Assembly (NCBI RefSeq): GCF_049537125.1
Contig: NZ_JBMVQY010000002.1
Span: forward strand, 310,001 to 374,000
Origin: Limisphaera sp026417315
GTDB taxonomy: Bacteria > Verrucomicrobiota > Verrucomicrobiia > Limisphaerales > Limisphaeraceae
DNA: 64,000 bases
Reading direction: 5' to 3'
The notes below the pieces were generated by a model, which worked only from the letters and a program-made list of their open reading frames with translations, was not told where the DNA came from and ran no database searches. A program made the position numbers and the translations under genes. This document shows positions 51,790 through 60,655 of this stretch, piece after piece (position 1 is the stretch's first letter; each line of letters begins with the position of its first letter).

Positions 51790-53076
51790 ATGCACATCGC
51801 CATTGTCGGTCAAGGGTACGTCGGCCTGCCATTGTCGCTGCAATTCGCCCGCTCCGGTGTGAAGGTCCTCGGGTTGGACATCGACCCGGTCAAAGTGGAG
51901 GTCTTGAACCGCGGTCAGAGTTACATTCATCACATCGCCGCCAAAGACGTGGCCGAGCAGGTGTCGGCGGGCCGGTTCTCCGCCAGCACGGATTTCTCGC
52001 GTGTCCGCGAGGTGGAGGCGGTGATCATCTGTGTGCCGACACCGCTCAGCAAGAATCGGGAGCCGGACATTTCGTACATTTTGAACACGGGCCGGGCCAT
52101 CGCCCCCCATCTGCAGCGCGGCACGCTGGTGGTGTTGGAATCCACCACCTATCCCGGCACGACGGACACCGACCTCCGCCAGGTCCTGGAGGCGGGGTCA
52201 GGGCTGAAGGCGGGTCAGGACTTTCACCTGGCCTTTTCGCCGGAGCGTGAAGACCCGGGCAATCCGCAGAGCCGGGTGGCGGAGATCCCGAAGGTGGTGG
52301 GAGGCTTGACCCCGGCGTGTCTCGAGCGCGCCAGCGCTCTGTATCGGCGGGCGATCAAGACCATCGTGCCGGTGTCGTCGTGTCGCGCTGCGGAAGCGAC
52401 GAAGCTGATGGAGAACATCTTCCGGAGCGTGAACATCGCGCTGGTCAACGAACTGAAGCTGGTGTACAGCGCCATGGGCATTGACATTTGGGAGGTGATC
52501 GAAGCCGCCAAGACCAAGCCGTTCGGGTTCATGGCGTTCTATCCGGGGCCCGGGTTGGGTGGACATTGCATTCCCATCGATCCCTTCTACCTGACCTGGA
52601 AGGCGCGCGAGTACGGCAAGAACACTCGATTCATCGAGCTGGCCGGAGAAATCAACACTTCGATGCCGGAGTACGTGGTGCATCGGGTGGCCGACGCCTT
52701 GAACGAGCGCACCCGCTCCATCAAGGGGAGTCGGATTCTTATCCTGGGTCTGGCGTACAAGCCCAACGTGGACGATGACCGGGAGTCGCCGAGTTACGTT
52801 TTGATGGACCTGCTGCATCAACGGGGCGCCATCGTGGAGTACCACGATCCCTATGTGCCGGTGATCAAACCCACCCGCGAGCATCCCCACTGGGCGGGCA
52901 AGAAATCGGTTCCATGGGACGAGGCGACGATTCGGAGTTTCGACGTGGTTCTGATCGCCACCAATCATGCCTGTGTCAACTACCGTCAGTTGGCGGAATG
53001 GGCCGACTGCATTGTGGACACCCGCAATGCCATGGCGGGGTGTCCCACGCGACCCGGTCAGGTTTGGAAGGCGTGA
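51790..53076 (+). CDS. UDP-sugar (UDP-GlcNAc/UDP-Glc-type) 6-dehydrogenase
   Basis: 428 aa. Family enzymes oxidise C6 of a nucleotide sugar to the acid with two NAD+. MHIAIVGQGYVGLPLSLQFA is the NAD-binding loop. VVLESTTYPGTTD, FHLAFSPEREDPGN, ANIALVNELK-like RSVNIALVNELKLVYSAMGI and GPGLGGHCIPIDPFYLTWKA, with the catalytic Cys near residue 260, identify the UDP-N-acetyl-D-glucosamine/mannosamine dehydrogenase (WbpA/WecC-like) branch. C-terminal ILILGLAYKPNVDDDRESPS is the second Rossmann domain. The ATG at 51790 was chosen because the longer frame from 51523 runs into repeats. It is the likely first step for the sugar handled by the enzymes at 1811 and 3069, though 50 kb away. Confidence 0.92.
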   Translation: MHIAIVGQGYVGLPLSLQFARSGVKVLGLDIDPVKVEVLNRGQSYIHHIAAKDVAEQVSAGRFSASTDFSRVREVEAVIICVPTPLSKNREPDISYILNTGRAIAPHLQRGTLVVLESTTYPGTTDTDLRQVLEAGSGLKAGQDFHLAFSPEREDPGNPQSRVAEIPKVVGGLTPACLERASALYRRAIKTIVPVSSCRAAEATKLMENIFRSVNIALVNELKLVYSAMGIDIWEVIEAAKTKPFGFMAFYPGPGLGGHCIPIDPFYLTWKAREYGKNTRFIELAGEINTSMPEYVVHRVADALNERTRSIKGSRILILGLAYKPNVDDDRESPSYVLMDLLHQRGAIVEYHDPYVPVIKPTREHPHWAGKKSVPWDEATIRSFDVVLIATNHACVNYRQLAEWADCIVDTRNAMAGCPTRPGQVWKA

Positions 53077-53568
53077 GAGGAACTGTCCCCGCCCGGTTTG
53101 GGTAAGCGGGGGAGGCGGATGGCCGCAAGCGGCGACTTGATTCCGCCGGGGAGGCGGCCACAGCCAGGTGGATCCCCGCAGGTTTCAAGGGGGTGTCCAA
53201 GCGTACGAAGCATGTGCTGGTGACTCGGCATGTTACCTGCTACGCCGTTCGCGGTGGAGCGGGCGTGGGTGCGTTGTGAAGCGGCCCGCGTGGATGTGCT
53301 GGACTTGCTTTTGGGCCAATCCGCAGCATGCTGAGTTTCGCATGTGCCAGTCACCCAGCGGTGTGGAGCTGCATCCGCCACCGGGGGCGGCAGAAGGGGG
53401 TCAAGTCCGGGGCGAAACGGGATGGCACCACGAGGGGGTGGAGCACGGCTCGACGTGGACGCGGGCTCGAACCGGTTGCGTTAAAACCAGGGAACCTCGG
53501 CCGGGGAGTGTGCCGAGGTTGCCCGCGGCTTTGTGTGCTTATAGATCGTGTCGTCAGGGAGACCTGCT
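53077..53568. other. Intergenic stretch upstream of the exosortase
   Basis: No gene recognised. The sequence contains the sigma-54-like element at 53226 and no palindromic repeats. Confidence 0.5.
53226..53241 (+). promoter_or_regulatory. Candidate sigma-54 -24/-12 element upstream of the exosortase
   Basis: The sequence reads cGGCATG-TTAC-CTGCT, with GG (53227-53228) and GC (53239-53240) exactly 10 bp apart. It is 340 bp before the exosortase start, which is rather far, and lacks the upstream motif. Confidence 0.35.
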
Positions 53569-54597
53569 GTGAGTGATCAGACCTCGACCTCACTGTTTTC
53601 CCGAATGTCGGACACCACCCGATGGCGCCGATCGGCTCCCGGTGTGCCATTGGAACGTCCGCTGCGTTGGTGGGTGCTCTACGCGGTGGTGCTGACGGCG
53701 GTCTTCGCCAACCCGCTGGGGGAGTACGCCCGCTTTGCCTGGAAGACCGAATTGTACTCGCACGTCTTCCTCATTCCTTTCATCACGCTTTATCTCATCT
53801 GGCAGCGGTGGGGCGAACGCCCGGCCCAGGTGCGGGGCGCTCCGGTCCTGGCCGTGGTCCCGGCGATGCTCGGTCTGGCAGCGCTGCAGGCATCCCGGTG
53901 GTTGGGTACGGCCGGCCTCCTGTCCGAACCGTGCGATCGACTGGTGTGGCCGGTGGCGGCCTGGCTCTGCTTCCTGTGGGCCGGCATCTTGGGCTTCTTG
54001 GGCAGTGGCTTTGTAAGAACCTACCTGTTCCCGTTGTTGTTCCTGGTGTTTGTATTGCCGATGCCTTCGATGGTGCGCGACGGGGTGGAGATCTTTCTGC
54101 AGCATGCCTCGGCGGAAGCCGCCGCGGGGATGTTTTGGCTGACGGGCACGACCTTGTTTCGGGATGGGTTGGTGTTTCAATTGCCGGGTTTGACCATTAT
54201 GGTGGCGCAAGAATGCAGCGGGGTCCGCTCCACCTATGTGCTTTTCATCGTGAGCTGGGTGGCCGGCTACTGGTTCCTTCGGTCCTATGGACTGCGCGCC
54301 GCCCTGGTGGCCTCGGTCCTGCCGTTGGCGATCCTGCGCAATGCCTTTCGCATCGTGACCATTTCGCTGCTGACCATTCACGTGGATCCCCGGATCATCG
54401 ATTCGCCGCTGCACAGTCAGGGCGGGCCCATCTTTTTCGCTCTTTCGCTCGTTCCGTTCCTGGCGCTGGTCTGGTGGCTGCGCCGGCTGGACCAGCGAAG
54501 GGTGGGACCCTCGGCGGCGCCGGAGGGCATGAGCGCCTCGGAAGGCCGGCCGTCTGGTCATCCTCCGGATCAGCCCGGTGGGATCGGCGGTAGGTAG
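53569..54597 (+). CDS. Exosortase (VPDSG/PEP-CTERM-type sorting transpeptidase)
   Basis: 342 aa, with about eight membrane segments. The three catalytic residues of exosortases are in place: Cys in MVAQECSGVRSTYVLFI (near 216), Arg in LRNAFRIVTISLLT (near 256) and His in SPLHSQGGPIFFALSL (near 281). Exosortases cleave substrates at the sorting motif and hand them to an envelope acceptor. The substrates are very likely the four proteins at 40141, 42335, 46315 and 48211. The Verrucomicrobiota context suggests the VPDSG-specific XrtC type. The GTG at 53569 is favoured because AGGGAG lies 7 bp upstream; a GTG at 53548 and an ATG at 53605 are also in phase. The tail is Pro/Gly/Ser-rich. Confidence 0.92.
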   Translation: MSDQTSTSLFSRMSDTTRWRRSAPGVPLERPLRWWVLYAVVLTAVFANPLGEYARFAWKTELYSHVFLIPFITLYLIWQRWGERPAQVRGAPVLAVVPAMLGLAALQASRWLGTAGLLSEPCDRLVWPVAAWLCFLWAGILGFLGSGFVRTYLFPLLFLVFVLPMPSMVRDGVEIFLQHASAEAAAGMFWLTGTTLFRDGLVFQLPGLTIMVAQECSGVRSTYVLFIVSWVAGYWFLRSYGLRAALVASVLPLAILRNAFRIVTISLLTIHVDPRIIDSPLHSQGGPIFFALSLVPFLALVWWLRRLDQRRVGPSAAPEGMSASEGRPSGHPPDQPGGIGGR

Positions 54598-54737
54598 CGG
54601 ATCGCGGAGCCACGGGCATGGACCCCAAACAGGCGCAGTCGAGAGGCCGAATGCACATCGGAGTCGGGGCTGGAGGTCTTTTGGAGGGATTGGAGAGAAT
54701 CGAGGAGTGACGGAGCGGACAGCGAAGGAATGACATT

Positions 54738-57700
54738 ATGAAACCACGCATGTACCAGGCCATTTCAGCGAGGGCCCAAGGGCCCTGGGCCCTGGCGGTT
54801 CTGTTGGGCGCCGGTTTGTTGTTGGTGGGTTGCTCGCGGGAGGCCCGGTTGGAACGGCACCTTTCTCGGGGCCAGACCTTGATGGAAACCGGGGACTACG
54901 ACCGCGCCGAAATCGAGTTCCGCAACGCTCTGAAGTACGGCGGCACCAACCGAGCTGCTCTGACGCAGCTGGGTCGGATCTTTCATCAGCAGGGCCGGGT
55001 GTTGGAGGCGTACCAGGTGCTGCGCGCGGTGACGGAGCTCGATCCGAACGACGTGGAGATGCGCCTGCTTTACGGGCAGACCCTGCTGGCGGTGGGCAAT
55101 CCCAAACAGGCAAGGGAACAGGCGCTGTTTGTCGTGAGCCGGGCGCCCACGAACAGCGAGGTTTGGATGTTGTTGTGGGACACCACGCTGACCACAAACG
55201 ATTTGGCGGAGACGCGGCAGTGGCTCGAGAAACTCCGTCCATCCGGATCCGTTTGTGCCGGGTATCACCTGGCCTGGAGCGGCTTGTACGGTCGGCTCGG
55301 GGACCGGGCGCAGGCAGAGGCGGCCGTCCGGCGCGCGCTGGAGGTCGAGCCGCGCTCGAGTGCGGCCCATTACGCCTGGGGAGTCATCCTGGCGCGGTCC
55401 GACCGGATCCGCGAAGCGGAGGCCGAGTTCAAGGCCGCGGCGGATTTGGCGCCGGTCCGCTCGGGCTATCATCTGCGCTATGCCGAATTCAAAGCGGCCA
55501 CCGGCGATCGCACCGGTGCGCGGGCGGTTTTGGAAGAGCTGGTGAAACGTGCCCCGGACTACCTGCCGGGCTGGACCGAGCTGGCCAAGTTGGAACTGGC
55601 CGAGCGCAAATGGGACGCGGCCGAGCAGGCGCTGCGCAGGGTGCTGGCCCGCGATCCGATGAATCTGCCGGCGTTGTTGCTCCGACCGCAACTGGCCGTG
55701 GCCCGGGGGCAGTACACCAACGCCGTGACCGAGCTGGAGAAGGTGCTCAAGTTGATGCCCAACCATCCGCGGGTGCTCTACCAGTTGGCGTTGGCCTCGC
55801 TGATGGTGAATGACGTCAGCCGGGCCGTCAGCAGTCTGGAACAGGCCCTGCAAGGGGCCCCCGATTACACCGATGCCGTGGTCCTGCTGGCCGAATTGCG
55901 TTTGCGTCGCGGCGATGCCGCCGGCGCCATTCAGTTGCTGACCCCCGTGACCGCAAGACATCCCGAGGAGTGGCAGGCCCGACTCCTGCTGGCGCGCGCG
56001 CATCAGGCCCGGAATGAAGTCGATCAGGCCCTGGCGGTTTACCAGGGCCTGGCCCGCGATTTTCCCACCAACCCCACGCCTTACCTGCTGGCAGGGCTGG
56101 TGCAGCGGCAGCGGCAACAGCTCGATGCGGCACGGTCTTCCTTCGAGAACGCCGTGCGTGTGCGGCCCGGTTACCTGCCCGCCGTCGAACAATTGCTTCA
56201 ACTGGACCTGGTCCAGGGCAGACCGGACGTGGCGCGACAGCGAGCGGAGGCCGAGCTGAAGCGACACACGAACTCACCGCTGCCCTGGATGCTTCTCTAT
56301 CAGGTCCACATCTTCCAAACGAACCTCGCCGAGGCCGAGCGTGTCCTGTTGAAAGCCGTCGAGGTGGCGCCGGACTATCGGCCGGCCCACACCGAACTGG
56401 CCCGGATCTATGTGGCCACGGGCCGACAAAAGGAGGCCGTCGAACGTCTGGAGAACGTCATCAGGGCGAATCCCAAAGACATTGTCTCGCTCATGCAGTT
56501 GGCCCTGTTGCACAGTGAGCTGACCAATCACACGGCCGCACGCGAGGTCTATGAACGCATTCTGAAGTTGCAGCCGCGTTATGTCCCGGCTCTGAACAAT
56601 CTGGCCTGGTTGCTCGCGGAACACCTGGGGGAACTCGATCGTGCATATGAACTGGCCCGACAAGCCGTGGACTTGCAGCCCGGCGAGCCGGCCACGGCCG
56701 ATACGCTGGGTTGGATCCATTTCAAGCGCGGGGAGTACAGCCGCGCCCTGCCGTTGTTGCAGGACAGCGCCCGAAAACTGCCCGAGGAACCGGAAATCCA
56801 GTACCACCTGGGCATGACCCACTACATGCTGGGCGAAGAAACGCCGGCCCGGGTGGCGTTGCAAACGGCCCTTCAGCTGCGACCCGACTTCCCGCATGCC
56901 GCGGACGCGCAGCGCCGCCTGGCCCTGCTGGACCTGCGACCCGAAACTTTGAGCGCCGCGCAGATCAGCGAGCTGGAGAAACGCAGCCAACAGGACGGGC
57001 GGGATCCGGTGTTGTGGGCGCGCCTGGCAGAGGCGTATGTCCGGCAGGGACAATGGCCGCGCGCCATTCAGGCCTACGAAAAGGCGCTGGAAATTGCACC
57101 GGGTTCGGTGGTGTTCATGTCGCGATTGGCCCAGTGCATGGGAGAGTTACCGGACCGACTCGACCGTGCCCTGGAGCTGGCGCGGCGCGCCCGCGAGTTG
57201 GCACCCGATGACGGCCAGGTCGCCCACATTCTGGCACGTCTGGCCTGGCGCAAGGGCGATCAAAAGTGGGCGGCGAGCCTCCTGGAGGAAGCCGCCCGGC
57301 GGATCCCCCAGGATGCCCGGATCTGGTATGATCTCGGCTGGGCTCGTTACAGCCTCGGCCAGGTTTCCGCGGCCCTGGAAGCGATGCGACAGGCCCAGGG
57401 TCTGAAGCCCGATCCGACCCTTGCCCGAGAGATCGAAGAGTTCCAACGCCTGGTGGCCTGGTCGGCCCAGCCGCCCACGGCGGCCGCGGAGACCGCCCGT
57501 TTGCGCCAAACCGCGCAGGCACGGACCAACCATGTGCCGGCGCTGGTGGCTCTGGCCGCGCTCGAGGCCCGGCAGGGCAACGCAACGGAAAGTGCCCGGT
57601 GGTATGAATCCGCTCGCGCGATCTTTCCCAATTTCACGCCGGCCCTGCGCGAGCTGGCGCTTCTCTACGGCGGACCTCTCAAGCAACCGGAAAAGGCCTA

Positions 57701-57989
57701 CGAACTGGCTCTGCGGGTGCGCGAGACCGACCGCAACGACCTGGACATCGCCCGCCTGGTGGGAGTCCTGGCGCACCAACGAGGCGATTATACCCGGGCG
57801 GCGGCTGCCTTGAGCGAATACACCCGACAACGCCCCAACGATGCGGAAGCCTTCTATTACCTCGGCCTGACCCAGCAGCGACTGAAGCTCGTGAACGAGG
57901 CGCGTCAGGCGCTGACCCGTGCCGTTACTCTGGATCCGAATGCCGGGTTTGTGGCCGAGGCGCGCAAAATCCTGGCCGAGCTCAAATAG
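54738..57989 (+). CDS. Giant tetratricopeptide-repeat lipoprotein, exosortase-linked
   Basis: 1083 aa. The N-terminus ends its hydrophobic stretch with LLLVGCSRE, a lipobox placing the lipid-bearing Cys at residue 32. The rest is some 25 TPR units (typical W-L-G-Y-A-F-A-P spacing, as in ALTQLGRIFHQQGRVLEAYQ and ALNNLAWLLAEHLGELDRAY), with no other domain. Large TPR lipoproteins of this kind accompany PEP-CTERM systems (TIGR02917-like) and probably scaffold export or assembly in the periplasm. It starts 140 bp after the exosortase gene on the same strand, so co-transcription is likely, and ends at a strong terminator. Confidence 0.9.
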   Translation: MKPRMYQAISARAQGPWALAVLLGAGLLLVGCSREARLERHLSRGQTLMETGDYDRAEIEFRNALKYGGTNRAALTQLGRIFHQQGRVLEAYQVLRAVTELDPNDVEMRLLYGQTLLAVGNPKQAREQALFVVSRAPTNSEVWMLLWDTTLTTNDLAETRQWLEKLRPSGSVCAGYHLAWSGLYGRLGDRAQAEAAVRRALEVEPRSSAAHYAWGVILARSDRIREAEAEFKAAADLAPVRSGYHLRYAEFKAATGDRTGARAVLEELVKRAPDYLPGWTELAKLELAERKWDAAEQALRRVLARDPMNLPALLLRPQLAVARGQYTNAVTELEKVLKLMPNHPRVLYQLALASLMVNDVSRAVSSLEQALQGAPDYTDAVVLLAELRLRRGDAAGAIQLLTPVTARHPEEWQARLLLARAHQARNEVDQALAVYQGLARDFPTNPTPYLLAGLVQRQRQQLDAARSSFENAVRVRPGYLPAVEQLLQLDLVQGRPDVARQRAEAELKRHTNSPLPWMLLYQVHIFQTNLAEAERVLLKAVEVAPDYRPAHTELARIYVATGRQKEAVERLENVIRANPKDIVSLMQLALLHSELTNHTAAREVYERILKLQPRYVPALNNLAWLLAEHLGELDRAYELARQAVDLQPGEPATADTLGWIHFKRGEYSRALPLLQDSARKLPEEPEIQYHLGMTHYMLGEETPARVALQTALQLRPDFPHAADAQRRLALLDLRPETLSAAQISELEKRSQQDGRDPVLWARLAEAYVRQGQWPRAIQAYEKALEIAPGSVVFMSRLAQCMGELPDRLDRALELARRARELAPDDGQVAHILARLAWRKGDQKWAASLLEEAARRIPQDARIWYDLGWARYSLGQVSAALEAMRQAQGLKPDPTLAREIEEFQRLVAWSAQPPTAAAETARLRQTAQARTNHVPALVALAALEARQGNATESARWYESARAIFPNFTPALRELALLYGGPLKQPEKAYELALRVRETDRNDLDIARLVGVLAHQRGDYTRAAAALSEYTRQRPNDAEAFYYLGLTQQRLKLVNEARQALTRAVTLDPNAGFVAEARKILAELK

Positions 57990-58055
57990 AAAGAAACGCG
58001 ACCCGAGCCGGTCCGGGGAGGGTTCAGCCCGGCCGGTCTCGACTCCGACGCTGCA

Positions 58056-58085
58056 GGGCCATGTTCTCAGGAACATGGCCCTTTT
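58056..58085 (+). terminator. Strong rho-independent terminator after the TPR gene
   Basis: A perfect 11-bp stem (GGGCCATGTTC at 58056-58066 pairing with GAACATGGCCC at 58071-58081) with a TCAG loop is followed by TTTTC. It marks the boundary between the + strand polysaccharide region and the minus-strand block. Confidence 0.92.
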
Positions 58086-58104
58086 CGTTGTTCCTGAGCC
58101 CGTT

Positions 58105-59619
58105 TCAGGATCGAGGGAATCCCAGACAGCTTGCAAAGGTCTCTTCGAACTCCGGGAGGGTGTGCAGAGGCACATGCACCACGCTCCGGCAGATTCGAGC
58201 CAGAATGGGATCGTCCGGTCCCCGGAGGGAGAGGGCAATCCGTGCTCCTCGCAATGCCGTGTTGCCCGCGGACTGCACGCGTGCCGGGTCAACTTCCAGG
58301 AGCCCGATGCGATGCGCACTTACCGGATCCAGTGCGTTCCCAAATGCCCCGGCCAGGTGGATCTGATGGATCGCCTCCAGGGAAGCGCCGCACTGCCGCA
58401 GCAACAGTCGCAGGCCTGCGGCGATTGCCGCCTTGGCCAGTTGGAGTTCGCGAATGTCCTGTTGCGTCAAATGCACGGAGTCCGTCAACGGCAGAAGCCC
58501 GGGCAACTCCAGGCGGCCTCCGGGCGTGATCCATCCCATCTCCAGCGCGGCGGCCACTGCGTCCACCAGGCCGCTGCCGCAAATCCCCCGCGCAGGGCCG
58601 CCCCCGAGCACCTCGCAGACCAGTCGTCCATCGCGAATTGCCACGCGGGCGATGGCGCCCGCGGCGGCACGCATGCCCATGGTGAGGCGCGCCCCTTCGA
58701 AGGCCGGTCCGGCTGCCGTGGAGGTACAGTAGAGTTGTCCCTGCTGCGCCACCACGATCTCGCCGTTGGTGCCGAGATCGAGCAACGCTTCGCAAGCTTG
58801 GGCCTCGTCCAGTCGGGTGGCCAGGATCCCGGCCAGGACATCGCTCCCCACGAAGCCCCCCAGGCACGGGAGAAACCAGACACGCACGTCGTTGGGAAGG
58901 TGCCAACCGAGCTGGTCCGGCCGGAAGGGTTGTGCTTCGGTGGTGACCGGTTCGAAGGGGAAGCTCGCCAACGATTCCACCTCCAAACCGCTGAACAGAT
59001 GATGCATGACGGTGTTACCCACCAACACCACCGTCCGCAGCGCTGCCGGGCTGGCGTCCGAATCCCCGATCAGGTCCCGGATCATCTGATGAATCTGCCC
59101 GCGGCAAAGTTCGGTCAATGTATTCCGTCCTCCGGGCTGCAGGGCGAACTCGAGTCGGCTCACCAGATCGGCCCCGTGCCGTGCCTGGGCGTTCAACGCC
59201 GTTTGCACAGCCCTTACCTCGCCGGTCCGCAGATCGACCAGTTGCGCTGCGATGGTGGTGGTGCCGACGTCCACCGCCACGCCGAGACCCTCGCCCGGCT
59301 GCCACGGCACCGGGCGCTCGTCGGTCAACACCGGCACCTGCCATTGGGCCAGTTCCAGGACAAGATCCGTTTCCGCCACGGCTTGACAGGCGAGTCGCCA
59401 CCCGGCACGACGTTCCTCCGGCCGCAGCCGTTCTCGGTCCGCCGCCGTTTCCGGCAGCTCGCCGGACAACACGCGCACGCGGCACCCGCGACAGCGACCC
59501 CGACCCCCGCAGGGAAACTCGACGCCTTCCGGAAAGAGAACCTCCGCCAGCGGTTGGCCGGCCGGCGCCTTCAGAATCCGACCCGAGGGCAGAAGGTGGA
59601 TGGAAATGAGTGGTTTCAT
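58105..59619 (-). CDS. Ferredoxin/ASKHA corrinoid-activation protein (RACE/DUF4445 type)
   Basis: 504 aa. The N-terminal ferredoxin-like domain holds the 2Fe-2S ligands Cys37, Cys43, Cys46 and Cys78 (FPCGGRGRCRGCRVRVLSGE and WRLACQ). The C-terminal ~390 residues are an ASKHA ATPase: VAVDVGTTTIAAQLVDLRTG, VVLVGNTVMHHLFSG, ALLDLGTNGEIVV, ICGSGLVDAVAAALEMGWIT and IHLAGAFGNALDPVSAHRIG. Such proteins use ATP and electrons to restore Co(I) in corrinoid methyltransfer proteins. The UroD/MtaA-type enzyme encoded two genes upstream on the same strand is a matching partner. The start overlaps the stop of the previous gene (59616-59619). Confidence 0.92.
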   Translation of the reverse strand: MKPLISIHLLPSGRILKAPAGQPLAEVLFPEGVEFPCGGRGRCRGCRVRVLSGELPETAADRERLRPEERRAGWRLACQAVAETDLVLELAQWQVPVLTDERPVPWQPGEGLGVAVDVGTTTIAAQLVDLRTGEVRAVQTALNAQARHGADLVSRLEFALQPGGRNTLTELCRGQIHQMIRDLIGDSDASPAALRTVVLVGNTVMHHLFSGLEVESLASFPFEPVTTEAQPFRPDQLGWHLPNDVRVWFLPCLGGFVGSDVLAGILATRLDEAQACEALLDLGTNGEIVVAQQGQLYCTSTAAGPAFEGARLTMGMRAAAGAIARVAIRDGRLVCEVLGGGPARGICGSGLVDAVAAALEMGWITPGGRLELPGLLPLTDSVHLTQQDIRELQLAKAAIAAGLRLLLRQCGASLEAIHQIHLAGAFGNALDPVSAHRIGLLEVDPARVQSAGNTALRGARIALSLRGPDDPILARICRSVVHVPLHTLPEFEETFASCLGFPRS

Positions 59620-60584
59620 TCGCTTCGCCCGGGTCGCGAACCTCGTGGCTCGGCCTCAGCAGTCATGGGCTTCCGTCGGGCCAGTTCGCTGGCATAGTGA
59701 AGCCCCAACGTGGCGGCGTGACGACGTGCCCAGTCGGTCAGTCGGATCACGCCCGTGGCCGGAACATCGTCCACGGCCAGCAGCCCTTGCATGAGACCGG
59801 CGATTTCGTCCCGGGTCAGCATCACATCGTCCAAGAACCATCCCAGCAGCCGCGCCGCCCACCAGCCCGTTTCCGGCGAAACCGAAAGAATGGGACGGGG
59901 ACAACCCAAGAGTTCGCCCAGTTGCTCCAGCAGTCCACGGTAGGTGAACGTCTCCGGGCCGATCGCATGGATCAGGCAGCAGTCGGGTTCTTGGCCCGCT
60001 TCGACAGCCAGTGCGGCCAGGTCCTCCACGTGAATCGGTTGCAGCCGATACGATCCATCGCCGAAGACGGCCATGACCGGCAGGTGGCGCAGGCACCAGG
60101 CGATGTTGTTGATGAGAATGTCGTCCCCGCCGAAGAGGACCGCCGGCCGCAGGATGGCCCAGGAAAGGCCCGACTCCTGCAGGGCCCGCTCCAGACGCGC
60201 CTTGGCGCGGAAGTATGGCAGGGGCGAAGCTTCGGATGGATTGGTGATGCTCACATGCACGACGCGGCGCACGCCGGCGGCGCGTGCGGCCTCGAACAAA
60301 CGGAGCGTATTGGCCACGGCACGGTCGAAGCTGAACCCCGCCCGGTCGAAGCGCACCCAGTAGGTGTTGTAGAGCACCGCAGCACCCTGCAGGGCTTCCC
60401 GAAGCCGTGCCGGATCGTCGAAGGCCAGCGGGTGCACCTCGATCGGTCGGTCGAACAACTCCGGCCGGGGCCTGCGGTTGGTCAGCGTGCGCACTCGCAC
60501 ACCCAGGGCCAGGAGACGCCGGGCAATGTACCGACCCGAATAGCCGAAGGCGCCGGTTACGACGTGAAGCTCATCGGAAGGCAT
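59616..60584 (-). CDS. NAD(P)-binding epimerase/NmrA-like short-chain protein
   Basis: 322 aa. HVVTGAFGYSGRYIARRLLA is the TGxxGxxG Rossmann motif; VVHVSITNPSEASPLPYFRA, ESGLSWAILRPAVLFGGDDI and YRLQPIHVEDLAALAVEAGQ are typical of the atypical extended SDR / NADH-ubiquinone-oxidoreductase-39kDa-like group. The usual catalytic Tyr-x3-Lys is seen only loosely (YFRAKARLE). The likely role is a reductase or epimerase on an unknown substrate; complex-I assembly has been proposed for relatives. It overlaps the ASKHA gene by 4 bp and lies between it and the methyltransferase gene. The ATG at 60584 is preferred over an upstream one at 60620. Confidence 0.85.
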   Translation of the reverse strand: MPSDELHVVTGAFGYSGRYIARRLLALGVRVRTLTNRRPRPELFDRPIEVHPLAFDDPARLREALQGAAVLYNTYWVRFDRAGFSFDRAVANTLRLFEAARAAGVRRVVHVSITNPSEASPLPYFRAKARLERALQESGLSWAILRPAVLFGGDDILINNIAWCLRHLPVMAVFGDGSYRLQPIHVEDLAALAVEAGQEPDCCLIHAIGPETFTYRGLLEQLGELLGCPRPILSVSPETGWWAARLLGWFLDDVMLTRDEIAGLMQGLLAVDDVPATGVIRLTDWARRHAATLGLHYASELARRKPMTAEAEPRGSRPGRSE

Positions 60585-60655
60585 GGGAGCGGGAAGTATC
60601 GATCGGGACAGAAGAGCCACTGTTCAGGGAGAATCCTGCGGAGACCGTGCCCTGG

